Made by a program: the position numbers and the translations under genes. A stretch of 64,000 bases of DNA from an uncultured Prolixibacteraceae bacterium (GTDB lineage Bacteria; Bacteroidota; Bacteroidia; Bacteroidales; Prolixibacteraceae), in contig CALGIG010000054.1 in the NCBI GenBank assembly GCA_937915865.1, positions 1 to 64,000 of the forward strand, written 5' to 3'. Below are positions 15,841 through 25,919 of this stretch, in pieces (position 1 is the stretch's first letter; every line of letters begins with the position of its first letter). The notes beneath the pieces are model-generated. The model saw nothing but the letters and a program-made list of their open reading frames with translations. It was not told where the DNA came from and searched no databases.

Positions 15841-18800
15841 TTTTCCATTAATACACAGTCTTTCTACAATCGGAATTAAGCAACATTATAACTGCGATTA
15901 CTTATTTCACCCATATCGTACTGATTTTAGCGGAGAAAGCGGTAGCGGCAAGAGTATGGTGGCGGATATGATACAGTTGATTCTGGTTGGTTCAGGTGTT
16001 TATAAATCTTCAACGGACAGCAATAAGTCCCGTGAGCCTAAAGGTATGGTCCTTGAACCAAAAGGCAGGCAACATGGGATTGGATATATATTTCTGAATG
16101 TTAAAGTGAACCACGATAAATACCTTGTTATGGGTTCTTACATAGAAAGTTCTCACAATAAGGTACAGGCATTTATAATACAATCTGGATTTGGCTGGGA
16201 TGACAAACTTATTCCACTTTCCCATCCAGTTTCTTATCGTGACTTATTGATTGATGATAAAATATTACCAATTGAAATACTAGAAGACAAGCTGACAGAC
16301 ATTAGATTAAAGCAATTGTCATGGAAAAGATACCATCAGTTGTTATATGATAACGAGTTATTATCATTGGATCTGAATAAGGATAAAACCCTGGAAAGTT
16401 ATGCAAGTATCCTTCGTTCTTTTTCAAGGGGTAAAGGATTTAAAACCGATTCTGCTTCATTAAAAAGGTTTCTGTTTGGAGATGACGATCAAAACAAGTT
16501 GATGCAAAAATATCAGGAAGAAGTTAGTGCCATCAATAACGATTATCAAGATCATCAACGCTATATGGCTGAAATTGAGCTTATAAATAAGAAGCAGTCA
16601 GGCATAGATGAAATACTGAAACTGAATTCTTTATATAGAACTCTTGAGGGAAAGTACTTCACGCAGAAAATTTGGTATTGGAAAAATCAGTTTGATAATC
16701 TTGAGAAAGAACTAAACGATGCGATAACTCAATATAAAATAAGTAAGTGCAAGAATTTATTGATTAGTCAAAAAGAAGCAAGTCTTAAAATAGAAGCTCT
16801 TCGCAAGATTAAAGATTTGAATAACCAGCTTCAATATATTAAGAAAGAAGATGCAGAGCATAAGGATAACGATGAGGCTCTAGAACAGAAATTTGAAAAG
16901 GTCAAAGAAGAGAAGCTAATTGTAGATGAAGTTGAAAAATGGTTGATCATTAACGATAATGATTCCCGTAAAATAATAAGTTGGTATAAAAGTGAACGAG
17001 AGAAACTTAGCCAAAAGGAAATACTTACTCAATTTATTGAGTATTTGGAACAACAGGGACAAGTAGATGCATTTGAAGCTTCAGAATGGTATTCTGATTT
17101 TGAAAATCAGCAAATACGATTTATAGAAGAAATGAGAGAATTGGAGGAAAAAATTTATTCGTTAAAATCACTTTCAGTTTTTTCCGATCTAAGAGATGAG
17201 AATTCTCTTGCACTCTGGGCTAAAGATAATCTTATATTCCCGTTGTCCCATGAGATTGTAAGTGTGTTGGTTCATTTTCAGCAATTTCCTCGAGAAGAAC
17301 CTGATGCCAATCAACAAGGCAGGTTTCTACCTTTCCCTAAAGAGTTATTTGACAATCTGGACATTAAACATCAAACAAAGAACGGGTTTTGGATTGATTT
17401 GGATGGTGTGTATGAATACATTGAATATACACTCAAAAGATTACTTGGAACTCTAAATAATGATGAATTATTCGCTCAATTAACAAGTATTAATTCAGGA
17501 ATTAAAGAGCATCTTGATTTGCTTATCGAACAAAAAGAATCCTCAAGGCAGTTAAAAGAAGTCTTGTATAGTTATGGCGGCTTAAAGCAGGCTGTTAACT
17601 TGTATAAGAAAAGGGATAAGGTGTTAGCTTATACTTCTTCACGTGCTGCGGTTCTGCTGCAAGAAGAGTTTGATCGGCATATTATGTTGTTCAATGCAAA
17701 AGAAAAGATATATGAGACCTATGAGGATATTAAGCAGGAATATACAGATTATTTAAGCGAACAGAAGCTTAAGAATATCAAAATTGATTCCATAGAAAAA
17801 GAGATGGATTTATTGTTAAGCCAACTCAAAATCAATAAACTAAATGGCCTTGATATTGAGGAGGAAATAGTAAACAAAGAAAAGTACATTAGAGACACCA
17901 GGTTGAAATTAGACGGTATTTCTTTAAAAGAAATTAATGTTAAACTAATTGGCAACGAGCTCTTTTCAGAAAATGTTGATTTTATTGAAATATATAATCT
18001 TAAAGTTGATCGGACAAACGAACATGTAAAAAAAGAGAACTTAAAAAATGATTTAACAGGAAAGTTGGCTCATGCTAAAAACATGATTAATGATATCGAG
18101 CAGGAGTATCTGAAAGTTTTTAGAAAAGACTTTAATTTTTCTGGCAGTCAATTTGTAAATCAAGATCCAGACATAGGCTATGATAGTCTAAAAAGCAAAT
18201 ATCAACGTGCAGAATTAGCATTCCAAACCAGTTATGATCAGATCAAAAAATCGACTGAAGAACCAGATCAATTATGTGATTATTCAGTCGGAATGTTAGC
18301 ACACAAGCTACTTCCCACTGTATTTGAAAGTCCAAAAATTGATTCTTCACTAATTCAGGAACGCATAGCTGAACGTCTGACTAAATTGACCCGTGATATT
18401 CAGGAAATTGGCTCTCGCAAGGTGGAAATCTTAAAAAGGGTATTCTCGGAAGTGTACAAAACTTATAATCAGTACTTGGCAAAGATTAATGGTATCGATA
18501 TTTATTTAAGAAATAAAAATCATGCGATTACGGGAGGCAATAAAGCTTCTATAAAGCATAGAAAGTCTGCGGATTATCCAGACAAATGGATGTCTCCATT
18601 CCGAAAGCAATTGGATGAAGCAGTGATTAATGTAGGGCTTTTTGAAGGATTAAAGCAAGAAGTAGATATTTCAAAGATGATGATAAAAGCATTTCAGGCC
18701 GCAGGAGGTAGCAGTAACGTTACCCCAGAAGACTTGCTGAATCCAAAATCTTATTTTGACCTTGATTTTGATTTGAAACTGGATAGCGGGGAGTCAAATG

Positions 18801-19156
18801 CCGGAAGTAATGGACAAACCTATACAGCAAATGCGTTACTTGGATTGGCAAGATTATCTCTTATCGAAACAGAAGAAAGAAAGGGCTTACGTATTATGCC
18901 AATTGATGAAGCCGAAGGATTAGGTGGAAATTATGCTATGTTGCACAAATTAGCGAGGAAAGAAAAGTACCAAATTGTTTCTATGTCAATAGAAACAGCT
19001 GGTGATATTCTTGAAGGCGAACAGTACATTTACATTATGAATGAAAATAATTTGGCTGATGAATCAAGTTATGTTCCTCCATTAGGCATTTTTTCTGATG
19101 GAGTCCTTGTTGAGGATATTGAATCATTCATCAATCACAATGTAGCGGAAAAATGA
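15830..19156 (+). CDS. jetC: Wadjet JetC-like SMC ATPase
   Basis: A 1108-aa SMC-type protein. Walker A GESGSGKS lies at about residues 34-41, much closer to the N-terminus than in ordinary ABC ATPases, as is normal for SMC proteins. The middle (about 230-480 and 590-760) is long charged coiled coil around a hinge-like region rich in aromatic residues. The C-terminal head has a signature-like SGESNAGSNGQ (about 985-995) and Walker B MPIDEAEGLGG (about 1021-1031). Wadjet JetC extrudes DNA loops and, with JetD, cleaves small circular plasmids. The 11-bp overlap with JetB and 4-bp overlap with JetD support an obligate complex. Confidence 0.8.
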   Translation: MVDNFPLIHSLSTIGIKQHYNCDYLFHPYRTDFSGESGSGKSMVADMIQLILVGSGVYKSSTDSNKSREPKGMVLEPKGRQHGIGYIFLNVKVNHDKYLVMGSYIESSHNKVQAFIIQSGFGWDDKLIPLSHPVSYRDLLIDDKILPIEILEDKLTDIRLKQLSWKRYHQLLYDNELLSLDLNKDKTLESYASILRSFSRGKGFKTDSASLKRFLFGDDDQNKLMQKYQEEVSAINNDYQDHQRYMAEIELINKKQSGIDEILKLNSLYRTLEGKYFTQKIWYWKNQFDNLEKELNDAITQYKISKCKNLLISQKEASLKIEALRKIKDLNNQLQYIKKEDAEHKDNDEALEQKFEKVKEEKLIVDEVEKWLIINDNDSRKIISWYKSEREKLSQKEILTQFIEYLEQQGQVDAFEASEWYSDFENQQIRFIEEMRELEEKIYSLKSLSVFSDLRDENSLALWAKDNLIFPLSHEIVSVLVHFQQFPREEPDANQQGRFLPFPKELFDNLDIKHQTKNGFWIDLDGVYEYIEYTLKRLLGTLNNDELFAQLTSINSGIKEHLDLLIEQKESSRQLKEVLYSYGGLKQAVNLYKKRDKVLAYTSSRAAVLLQEEFDRHIMLFNAKEKIYETYEDIKQEYTDYLSEQKLKNIKIDSIEKEMDLLLSQLKINKLNGLDIEEEIVNKEKYIRDTRLKLDGISLKEINVKLIGNELFSENVDFIEIYNLKVDRTNEHVKKENLKNDLTGKLAHAKNMINDIEQEYLKVFRKDFNFSGSQFVNQDPDIGYDSLKSKYQRAELAFQTSYDQIKKSTEEPDQLCDYSVGMLAHKLLPTVFESPKIDSSLIQERIAERLTKLTRDIQEIGSRKVEILKRVFSEVYKTYNQYLAKINGIDIYLRNKNHAITGGNKASIKHRKSADYPDKWMSPFRKQLDEAVINVGLFEGLKQEVDISKMMIKAFQAAGGSSNVTPEDLLNPKSYFDLDFDLKLDSGESNAGSNGQTYTANALLGLARLSLIETEERKGLRIMPIDEAEGLGGNYAMLHKLARKEKYQIVSMSIETAGDILEGEQYIYIMNENNLADESSYVPPLGIFSDGVLVEDIESFINHNVAEK

Positions 19157-20070
19157 ATGAAAATCTAACCTGGAGGGAACTAAAAGCTCTAAATGATATT
19201 TACATTAAGCGCCAGAGTCCAGCAAAAGTTCAGTTGCATCCTTATATCAATTATCTATTTGATGATAAAGGCTTATTGGATCATAAATATGCAAATACAA
19301 AGGTATTAATCCCGACACTTGGATTTGATCAATACTATGAAGATCGGCACAAAAGTAACTTTTGTGAATACAAGGATTTTTTTGCCCGACATTCATTTTT
19401 AAAACCACAATCTAATTATAAAGAACGAGATATTAGGGTACTTATGCTAATTGCTGAACAAAGAGACCAGATTCTCACGAATCAATACAGTAGAAAAAAG
19501 TTTTCGACTGATTTTTTTGATGATTCAAAATATCTCCTTCCCGACTCTTCTTTAGAAAAAGCAATACTTAATATTCTGGAACTTGATAATTTCCTAGGTT
19601 CAGACCCTAAAGATCAGCAATACAGAATAGTGCTAGATTGTAAATCTCCAGAACTCATTGTGTTATGTGAAAATATAGATTTCTTGTTATATCCGGACCT
19701 TGCCAGACAAAATAATATTTGGCTTTGGTATGTTGGAGGAAACAACATTAAAAAGTTAGATTATTTACCTCCAATAGATTTGCCAATCTACTATTCCTGC
19801 GATTGGGACTACCATGGGTTACTGATTTATCAAGGCATTAAGGAAAAGATACCTCAGATTAAGCTTTTATTTCCTTCAGCAGTTAACGCATCAAAATCAG
19901 TTTATTCTAAAAATCATAAGAGTGATTGGTTATATCACTTGCCATTTTCAGGCTTAGAGCAAAGCTTTGATTATTATAGTGATGAGGCCATGGCATTGAT
20001 CAAAGAATTAATCGCAAAAAAAGAATGGATTGAGGAGGAATCGAACAATCTTTTATCGATGATTAATTAA
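19153..20070 (+). CDS. jetD: Wadjet JetD-like Toprim nuclease
   Basis: A 305-aa protein, shorter than the roughly 380-400 aa usual for JetD. The C-terminal half has the topo VI/Spo11-like Toprim core: an acidic residue in CENIDFLLYP (about 171-180) and the metal-binding pair in SCDWDYHGLLIY (about 214-225), which corresponds to the DLDxxG motif of JetD. The C-terminus ends in KKEWIEEES, a plausible further acidic element. The N-terminal arm is shortened. It should supply the cleavage step of plasmid restriction. The four-base ATGA overlap with JetC makes it translationally coupled. Confidence 0.75.
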   Translation: MNENLTWRELKALNDIYIKRQSPAKVQLHPYINYLFDDKGLLDHKYANTKVLIPTLGFDQYYEDRHKSNFCEYKDFFARHSFLKPQSNYKERDIRVLMLIAEQRDQILTNQYSRKKFSTDFFDDSKYLLPDSSLEKAILNILELDNFLGSDPKDQQYRIVLDCKSPELIVLCENIDFLLYPDLARQNNIWLWYVGGNNIKKLDYLPPIDLPIYYSCDWDYHGLLIYQGIKEKIPQIKLLFPSAVNASKSVYSKNHKSDWLYHLPFSGLEQSFDYYSDEAMALIKELIAKKEWIEEESNNLLSMIN

Positions 20071-20418
20071 TTGTAAAAGATTAATAGCTAACTACTGCAA
20101 GAGCCCACCATAGCTTGTACCAACAATTGATTCGTTTAAGTCTTAATTCTTTCATTGTTTTTGGGCCTTTTGTTGTTGCATTTGGTAGTTAACATGTGAA
20201 AAGTAAGCGTTTAAAGTGGTCAGCTTGGCCCGGTAACTGGCTTCAATTTAAACTGAAAATCAACTCGTCAATTTCACTTCCGCTTCCAATTTCTAAAAAA
20301 ATGCACAAATTTACTTCGAATAACAAAAAGTGAAATTTCTAAAAAATGATGGTTGGCTAACTTTGCCAGAATATTAGAAAGCATTTAATTTGCTATTCCT
20401 CAATAATTTAATTCTTTT
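20071..20418. promoter_or_regulatory. Intergenic stretch with promoter for the STAND gene
   Basis: TAACTTTG at 20357-20364 fits the TAnnTTTG -7 box and reads towards the ATG at 20419; no good -33 was found. The left part contains AGTGGTCAGCTTGGCCCGGT (about 20215-20234), which recalls ends of Bacteroidota IS21-type elements. No transposase or second end was seen, so this is at most a scar. No gene was found. Confidence 0.4.
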
Positions 20419-23400
20419 ATGAGTAAAGCAGGAACTTATTCAAATCAAGGAGATGATTACCAGAGAGCAATCGCTATTAATTGGATAATTGAATTGCTAA
20501 CCGATAATACTATTGATTATGTACAGGTGGAGTCAAATGGATTATTCGGAATAAATGAAAAAACTACAGTTGACGACATTGTCATCGTGTACAAAGATGG
20601 CACTAGAAGACATATTCAAGCAAAAAAAAATCAAACTCAGGAAAGGTCGTGGTCAATAAAAGATTGGGGAGGTGAACTGACAAAGATTCTTTCTCAATTA
20701 GAACAAGGTGAACATATCATTGTTGAATTGTATTCGGCCACTCCGCTAGGTGAATTTACTACTCTATCAACCGGATGTCGCCTATACCCAAATTTTAGTG
20801 ATTTTAAAAACGAATTAAGTGAAGCCAATACTAAAGCACTTTCAATTTTGGTCAAAGAATGGGGACGTTCTGAGGAGGAGATTTTTAAATTACTAAAAAG
20901 GCTTCGTACCGGTTCGCATCACAATACTGAAAAATGGAGTAAAGTTAACAAAGAGTCGTTGAGTAAAATTGTAACGCATTCGTCTCTTGCATTGGATGCT
21001 CTGGAAGCCCTTATTAATAAGCATCAATCAAAAGATTTAACTAATAAATTCGAAATTAGATCGAAAGATGTATTGGAAGAATTAGCAAGTAAAGGGTTAA
21101 CCAGATTTCCAAATTTAAGTGAAAAGGAGATTGTTAATCAATTCCAAAGAACATCGGCCGTTGGTAGAAGTGATTGGAAACGAACAATTGCAAATGAAAA
21201 GGTAAAAAGGAAAGAACTAAATGATATTTTGAAATATATTGAAGATAAAAAAAGTACCATCATAGTTCAAGATAGGCCAGGTAGCGGAAAAACTTGTTTG
21301 TTATTGGATTTAGCTGATGTTATAGAAAAAGATAGTCGGTTTCATTTATTGTTTCTAAAAGGAGATCGATTTGCAAAAGTTAATTCTGTTGACAGCACTC
21401 TGCCCAAAGAAATCGTAGAAAGTTGTGGCCTGCTAAGTTCAACTTCTCAAGTTGTGGTAATAATTGATTCGTTAGATGTTCTTTCTTGCCAGCGCGATCA
21501 TGCAGCGCTAAATTTCTTTCTGAAGCTTATAGATCAACTACAAATTATCCAGAATGTTACTGTTGTTGCAGCTTGTCGTGAATTCGATTTGAAATACGAC
21601 CTAAGCCTTCGCGATAGGAAATGGGATGCCGAACTTAAGCTCAAAGATTTTGACTTTCAAAATACGGTAGTTCCAATCTTAAACAAGTTGGCTGTTAATG
21701 CTGAACAAATAAACTCTGATCTAAAGGAGTTGCTATGTCTTCCTCAAAATTTAAGTCTCTTTGAGAAAGTATCTGGTTTTAACGGCGTATTTAACGTAAG
21801 AACCACCTACGATTTATATAAGGCTTTTATAGATTATACATTGAAACAAGATGTGGATATAGAAGGACAAGTTTTTGAAAAGATATTCTCAATTGCTGAA
21901 AAGTTACTGAAAAAGAGGGAGCACAGTCTTACTAAAACAGTTATAAATATTGACGAGCATATTCTTCACAGCTTAGTAAGTAAAGGCGTTTTAAACGAAG
22001 AAGCTGATGGAAGAATTGGTTTTAGCCACCAGACCTTGTTTGATAATTTTGTTGCTAGCATTGCATTACAAAATGGAACCACACTCTCTGAATTAATATT
22101 AGGACACCCACCTTTACCTTTCTATCGGCCATCAGTTCGTAGTTATTTGTTTTTTGTCAGAAGCCAATCGTTTAAGTCTTTTACCAGAAATGTACGTGAA
22201 ACTTTATCAAATAGAGAGATAGCTCATCATTTTAAATGGTTAGTAGTAGAGACATACGCCGAGATGCTACCGATAGATGATGATTGGAATTTAATTAGAT
22301 GGATGTTTTTATACCAAAATGATCTGTTTAAAAGATTCTTTTGGACTTTAAAATCCAGCCATTGGTTTGAATTAATTGCAAACCAATGGTACCCATTTTT
22401 GACTCATCAGCCTGACAATTATGAGTGGTATTCCGCTTTTATAAGAAAATTGGATGTGTGGATGAATATTTACCCCAATGAAATAGTCAAAATATGGAAC
22501 AATGCACTAACGGAATACTGGGGAAGAGACAATGTTTGGATAATATGTCATAATCTAACACATTTTAAGCATTATCATGTTGATGGTGTGGAAGATCTTG
22601 TTTACACGCTTAAAGATTACAATAATACAGACTCTCATTTTATGGGAAATATTTATTGTAATTACATAGAAGCAACAGGCGATGGTTATGAGATTTTATG
22701 GAATTGGATGACTCGTGATATTTCAGTGAAGGAATTGAATACCTGGAGTAATGACAATGAACTGCATTGCGAAAGCCACGACTTAAAGAATGGAGACTTT
22801 CTGAAAAAGCATCTTAAAAATTCCGAAGAATTTCTAAATCTTGTACTAAACTCATTACTAGTATGGCTCGAAAGTTCTTACTATTGGAAGGAAGATGGGT
22901 TAACCCGTAAATTATTAGAATATACCAGTGTGCCTAATAGTATTTCTCGTTCTGGCAGTATCAATATTGGAAATATATCAATTCTTATGCAGGCTGTGGA
23001 AGAGGCATTCTTAAATCATGCAAGAATTAATTCAGATTGGTGGAAGAAAGAGGAAACAAAACTAAAGGAATCTAAAGAATTGGCTTTTAGATATATATTA
23101 ACAAAGGCTTATCGGGAGAATATTGAGAATAATTTAGCTGGAATTGCATCACAATTATTAGATAAAGAGCTTTTTGAATCAAGTGAGTTAAATTATGAAT
23201 TGGGTTTGCTGATAAATGAATCTTTTCATTTGTTACCAGAGCAAATTCGGGATAATATAATGACAGTAATTGAAAATTTGTTCTCTGCGCGTGTTGAAGA
23301 AGAGGAACATTTTAAAAATTGGTACAATCGTGTCAGGTTCGATTTGTTTATACGGATTCCAGCTTGCTTAAGATCTGATAGTGTAAATCGTTTTATTGAC

Positions 23401-24984
23401 AAGTTAGTGCCACAATTTGGTTATTACGAACCGGTTAGGGAAAGATATTCTTGGAGTGGAGTGATAGGTTCTCCTGTTAGTGCTGAAAATTTAGATGATT
23501 TAAGCATTGAAACACTGTACACTCTTTTCAAATACTATAAAGATTACAACGGGAATAGTTCTCATCCGGCTGATGAAAACAAGGGAGGATTGAGACAATT
23601 AAGTAGTACTATTTCAAGCCTGGCGAAGAATAATCCTGCTAAATACTTAAAAATTGTCAATAACCCTAAACTTGATGAATTTTCAGATCCCATAGCAAAA
23701 TCAATATTGGAAGGAGTTGGTTCTCATATAAGTTGCAGGCTGGGAAGAGTAAATGATAACGGTTATAAACCAGTAAGCCCTCTGCCTGATATCAACAACA
23801 TCGCTCGTCACCTACTCGATGAATTTGAAATAAAACATGCTTCATTTGAAAGTGACATTAATTATGCAAGAATGGTAGAAAGCTGCATAGAAGCATTATC
23901 AACTCAAGGAGATCTAGAGCGGATTACAGAATTACTAGTGCCATTGAGCATTCATTCAGACCCGGATGGCGAAAGATTAAATATTCAGAGGCTTAACGAT
24001 AATAAAGTTACAGCTGATGATATCGCAAACAATTCAATAAATTGCACAAGAGGGGTTGTTGCTAATTCTGCAATAGAAGTACTGAATAAGTTTCTGGATA
24101 TGGGAATGGTGCCATCACAGTCCATAATTAGCCTCATAGAGCAATTAGCTAACGATAAGGCGCAAGAGGTTAGAGCCGCTTTATTATGGCGTTTATCTTA
24201 CACGGGTTATAAAAGTAAAGAATTGGGTTGGCAGATTTTTAACATCATCTTTAGAAAAAAACAAAAGCATCTGTGGCATTTAGGGGAAAAATTTTTATAT
24301 AACCAATATTACCAAAATTTTGAGATGGTCAAGCCATATTTGGATAGGATAAAAAATGAAGCGATAAATGAAGCAGGAGCTACATGGGGACGACTTTCTG
24401 CTCTTTGTATGATACAAGGCCATATTGATCAGCAAGAATTCTTTGAAGAATTAAAGGAGATTGATAAAAAGGATGTTTGGGATGGGGCATTAAGTGTATT
24501 TATAGCCAATTTAGAGAAGAATCAGGATGGGGTATGCCAACAATCATTTAGAGAATTTATTACGATAAATAATGTTCAAAAAGAATTCGGACATAAGGTA
24601 GATGGCGCTTTTAGGTTAGATGAAAAGGGTAAATACATTGACGCTAAAACAGGTGAATTATTTATAAAATACTTGAATTTAGATGACGATAAAATTCACC
24701 AAATGTATTCTTTTATCGACTGGATTGAATATCAGGCGACGATTAATCCGATGATCGCATTAGAATTATGTGAGAATCTGCTTTCTAGGTTGCAATCATT
24801 AAAATCTAAGCCTAATTTATGGCATTCAAAACCCTTGATCTCTACCTTAACCAAGATTTTGCGTGAGGCAGACGAAATGGATGATATAGAGCTTATTAAT
24901 CGGGCTGTGAGTTTACAAGATCAGTTTTTATTGATGGGCATCAATGGGATAGATGAATATTTTGAAGAGGCTGCAATGTTATAA
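20419..24984 (+). CDS. Avs-like STAND ATPase with N-terminal PD-(D/E)xK nuclease
   Basis: A 1521-aa three-part protein. The N-terminus (about 1-110) looks like a Mrr/Cap4-type restriction-endonuclease fold: an early YQRAIAINWI helix, then VDDIVIVYKDG and HIQAKKNQ (about 51-72), which supply the D...QxK catalytic set. A P-loop NTPase follows with Walker A RPGSGKT (about 287-293) and Walker B VVVIIDSLDVL (about 344-354). The remaining roughly 1000 residues are alpha-helical repeats of the kind that sense ligands in STAND proteins. The architecture matches antiviral Avs (AVAST)-type sensors, in which binding of a phage protein activates a nuclease. It is transcribed alone from 20357-20364 with a 91-aa ORF behind it. 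Confidence 0.75.
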   Translation: MSKAGTYSNQGDDYQRAIAINWIIELLTDNTIDYVQVESNGLFGINEKTTVDDIVIVYKDGTRRHIQAKKNQTQERSWSIKDWGGELTKILSQLEQGEHIIVELYSATPLGEFTTLSTGCRLYPNFSDFKNELSEANTKALSILVKEWGRSEEEIFKLLKRLRTGSHHNTEKWSKVNKESLSKIVTHSSLALDALEALINKHQSKDLTNKFEIRSKDVLEELASKGLTRFPNLSEKEIVNQFQRTSAVGRSDWKRTIANEKVKRKELNDILKYIEDKKSTIIVQDRPGSGKTCLLLDLADVIEKDSRFHLLFLKGDRFAKVNSVDSTLPKEIVESCGLLSSTSQVVVIIDSLDVLSCQRDHAALNFFLKLIDQLQIIQNVTVVAACREFDLKYDLSLRDRKWDAELKLKDFDFQNTVVPILNKLAVNAEQINSDLKELLCLPQNLSLFEKVSGFNGVFNVRTTYDLYKAFIDYTLKQDVDIEGQVFEKIFSIAEKLLKKREHSLTKTVINIDEHILHSLVSKGVLNEEADGRIGFSHQTLFDNFVASIALQNGTTLSELILGHPPLPFYRPSVRSYLFFVRSQSFKSFTRNVRETLSNREIAHHFKWLVVETYAEMLPIDDDWNLIRWMFLYQNDLFKRFFWTLKSSHWFELIANQWYPFLTHQPDNYEWYSAFIRKLDVWMNIYPNEIVKIWNNALTEYWGRDNVWIICHNLTHFKHYHVDGVEDLVYTLKDYNNTDSHFMGNIYCNYIEATGDGYEILWNWMTRDISVKELNTWSNDNELHCESHDLKNGDFLKKHLKNSEEFLNLVLNSLLVWLESSYYWKEDGLTRKLLEYTSVPNSISRSGSINIGNISILMQAVEEAFLNHARINSDWWKKEETKLKESKELAFRYILTKAYRENIENNLAGIASQLLDKELFESSELNYELGLLINESFHLLPEQIRDNIMTVIENLFSARVEEEEHFKNWYNRVRFDLFIRIPACLRSDSVNRFIDKLVPQFGYYEPVRERYSWSGVIGSPVSAENLDDLSIETLYTLFKYYKDYNGNSSHPADENKGGLRQLSSTISSLAKNNPAKYLKIVNNPKLDEFSDPIAKSILEGVGSHISCRLGRVNDNGYKPVSPLPDINNIARHLLDEFEIKHASFESDINYARMVESCIEALSTQGDLERITELLVPLSIHSDPDGERLNIQRLNDNKVTADDIANNSINCTRGVVANSAIEVLNKFLDMGMVPSQSIISLIEQLANDKAQEVRAALLWRLSYTGYKSKELGWQIFNIIFRKKQKHLWHLGEKFLYNQYYQNFEMVKPYLDRIKNEAINEAGATWGRLSALCMIQGHIDQQEFFEELKEIDKKDVWDGALSVFIANLEKNQDGVCQQSFREFITINNVQKEFGHKVDGAFRLDEKGKYIDAKTGELFIKYLNLDDDKIHQMYSFIDWIEYQATINPMIALELCENLLSRLQSLKSKPNLWHSKPLISTLTKILREADEMDDIELINRAVSLQDQFLLMGINGIDEYFEEAAML

Positions 24985-25045
24985 TCCGCAAATCATCATT
25001 TAGAAATTTGCTTAACAAGTAGTTATTTTTAAACAAAAACAACAA

Positions 25046-25321
25046 ATGAAAATCATTTTCTACTTAGTGACTAGACATGGTATTGCCGGGGAATTTCATT
25101 ATGACTGGCAGTGTTCAGTTATTCCCCGCATCGGGGAGAATGTCCATATTGGGGACATATTTGAAAAAGGAAAGTTTAAGGTTATCCATGATGACCATAT
25201 TGAATCTAAGGTAAGTAATATCCCCGAATTTGTAAAAGGACTTCGTTGGGAAATAACCAGTATTACGTGGTACAAAAACGATGGCGGACACTATTTAGCA
25301 ATCATGATGAACGGAGAATAA
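25046..25321 (+). CDS. Hypothetical protein, 91 aa
   Basis: A small soluble protein starting MKIIFYLVTRHG, 61 bp after the STAND gene and on the same strand, before a strong terminator. It is beta-rich, with IPRIGENVHIGDIF and RWEITSITWYKNDG, and has no known motif. It could be an accessory or regulator of the STAND protein, or unrelated. The shared downstream terminator at 25341-25381 supports cotranscription. Confidence 0.55.
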   Translation: MKIIFYLVTRHGIAGEFHYDWQCSVIPRIGENVHIGDIFEKGKFKVIHDDHIESKVSNIPEFVKGLRWEITSITWYKNDGGHYLAIMMNGE

Positions 25322-25340
25322 CTATTTGTGTCTTGAGAAG

Positions 25341-25381
25341 CTTGGTTAATTTGTTTTCCCGCGAGAAACAAATTAACCAAG
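25341..25381. terminator. Perfect 16-bp hairpin
   Basis: CTTGGTTAATTTGTTT (25341-25356) pairs exactly with AAACAAATTAACCAAG (25366-25381) around a 9-base GC-rich loop. It sits between the convergent 91-aa and HU genes, so it probably ends transcription from both sides. Confidence 0.65.
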
Positions 25382-25400
25382 TAATAACAGATAGGTGTTC

Positions 25401-25679
25401 TTACTTATTTTTAACCTGTTCCATAAATACATCGGCAGGCTTAAATGCAGGTACAAAATGCTCGGGAATAATAACCGTTGTGTTTTTTGAGATGTTTCGT
25501 GCTACTTTTTTTGCTCTTTTTTTAATGATAAAACTACCGAATCCACGAAGGTAAACGTTCCGTCCATCCGTTAACGAATCTTTTACTGTTTCCATAAAAG
25601 CCTCAATAGTTTTTTGTACAGACTGGGTTTCAATACCGGTGCTTTCGCTTACTTTCTTTACAATATCTGCTTTTGTCAT
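25401..25679 (-). CDS. HU/IHF-family DNA-binding protein
   Basis: A 92-aa histone-like protein. The frame is open from 25712, but MTKADIVKKV is the normal HU N-terminus. Seen are KTIEAFMETVKDSL, the conserved RNVYLRGFGSFIIKKRAKKVARN hinge, the basic DNA-binding arm ending KPADVF, and a normal length of about 90-95. It bends DNA and may assist integrase or relaxosome complexes. It lies at the left end of the tra cluster, separated from traN by a terminator, and has its own promoter. Confidence 0.85.
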   Translation of the reverse strand: MTKADIVKKVSESTGIETQSVQKTIEAFMETVKDSLTDGRNVYLRGFGSFIIKKRAKKVARNISKNTTVIIPEHFVPAFKPADVFMEQVKNK

Positions 25680-25731
25680 CTTTGTTAGTATTTGATTATA
25701 AGTAATTTGCATTTATATTTGAAACATCGTT

Positions 25732-25761
25732 CAAAGATAGAATATTTAGCAGGAAACACAA
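25732..25761 (-). promoter_or_regulatory. Promoter of the HU gene
   Basis: On the minus strand TTG (25759-25761), 19 bases, then TATCTTTG (25732-25739) match the Bacteroidota promoter well. The start of transcription near 25725 suits an HU start at 25679. Confidence 0.6.
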
Positions 25762-25828
25762 TTGTTCTCACTACTTCAGTACAGAATCAGTAAGGAAAAT
25801 TTGAGACGAGTATTTCTGAACAAAAAAA

Positions 25829-25864
25829 ACCTGAAAAGGCGATGATTAAGCCGCTTTTTCAGGT
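25829..25864 (-). terminator. Intrinsic terminator closing the tra operon after traN
   Basis: Read on the minus strand, a stem ACCTGAAAAAGCGG / CGCCTTTTCAGGT is followed by a run of eight Ts. It lies 55 bp after the traN stop. This marks traN as the last gene of the operon and helps show that traO, traP and traQ are absent. Confidence 0.7.
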
Positions 25865-25919
25865 CTTTCAAAAATGCAATAGACCTTCAATCTACTGAGA
25901 TAGGGATGAAAATGAGAAT

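Noticed and set aside
20200..20300. Possible IS21-type element end (GGTCAGCTTGGCCCGG)
   Set aside because: Only one end-like word, no transposase, no second end and no target duplication were visible. Mentioned only as a possible scar.
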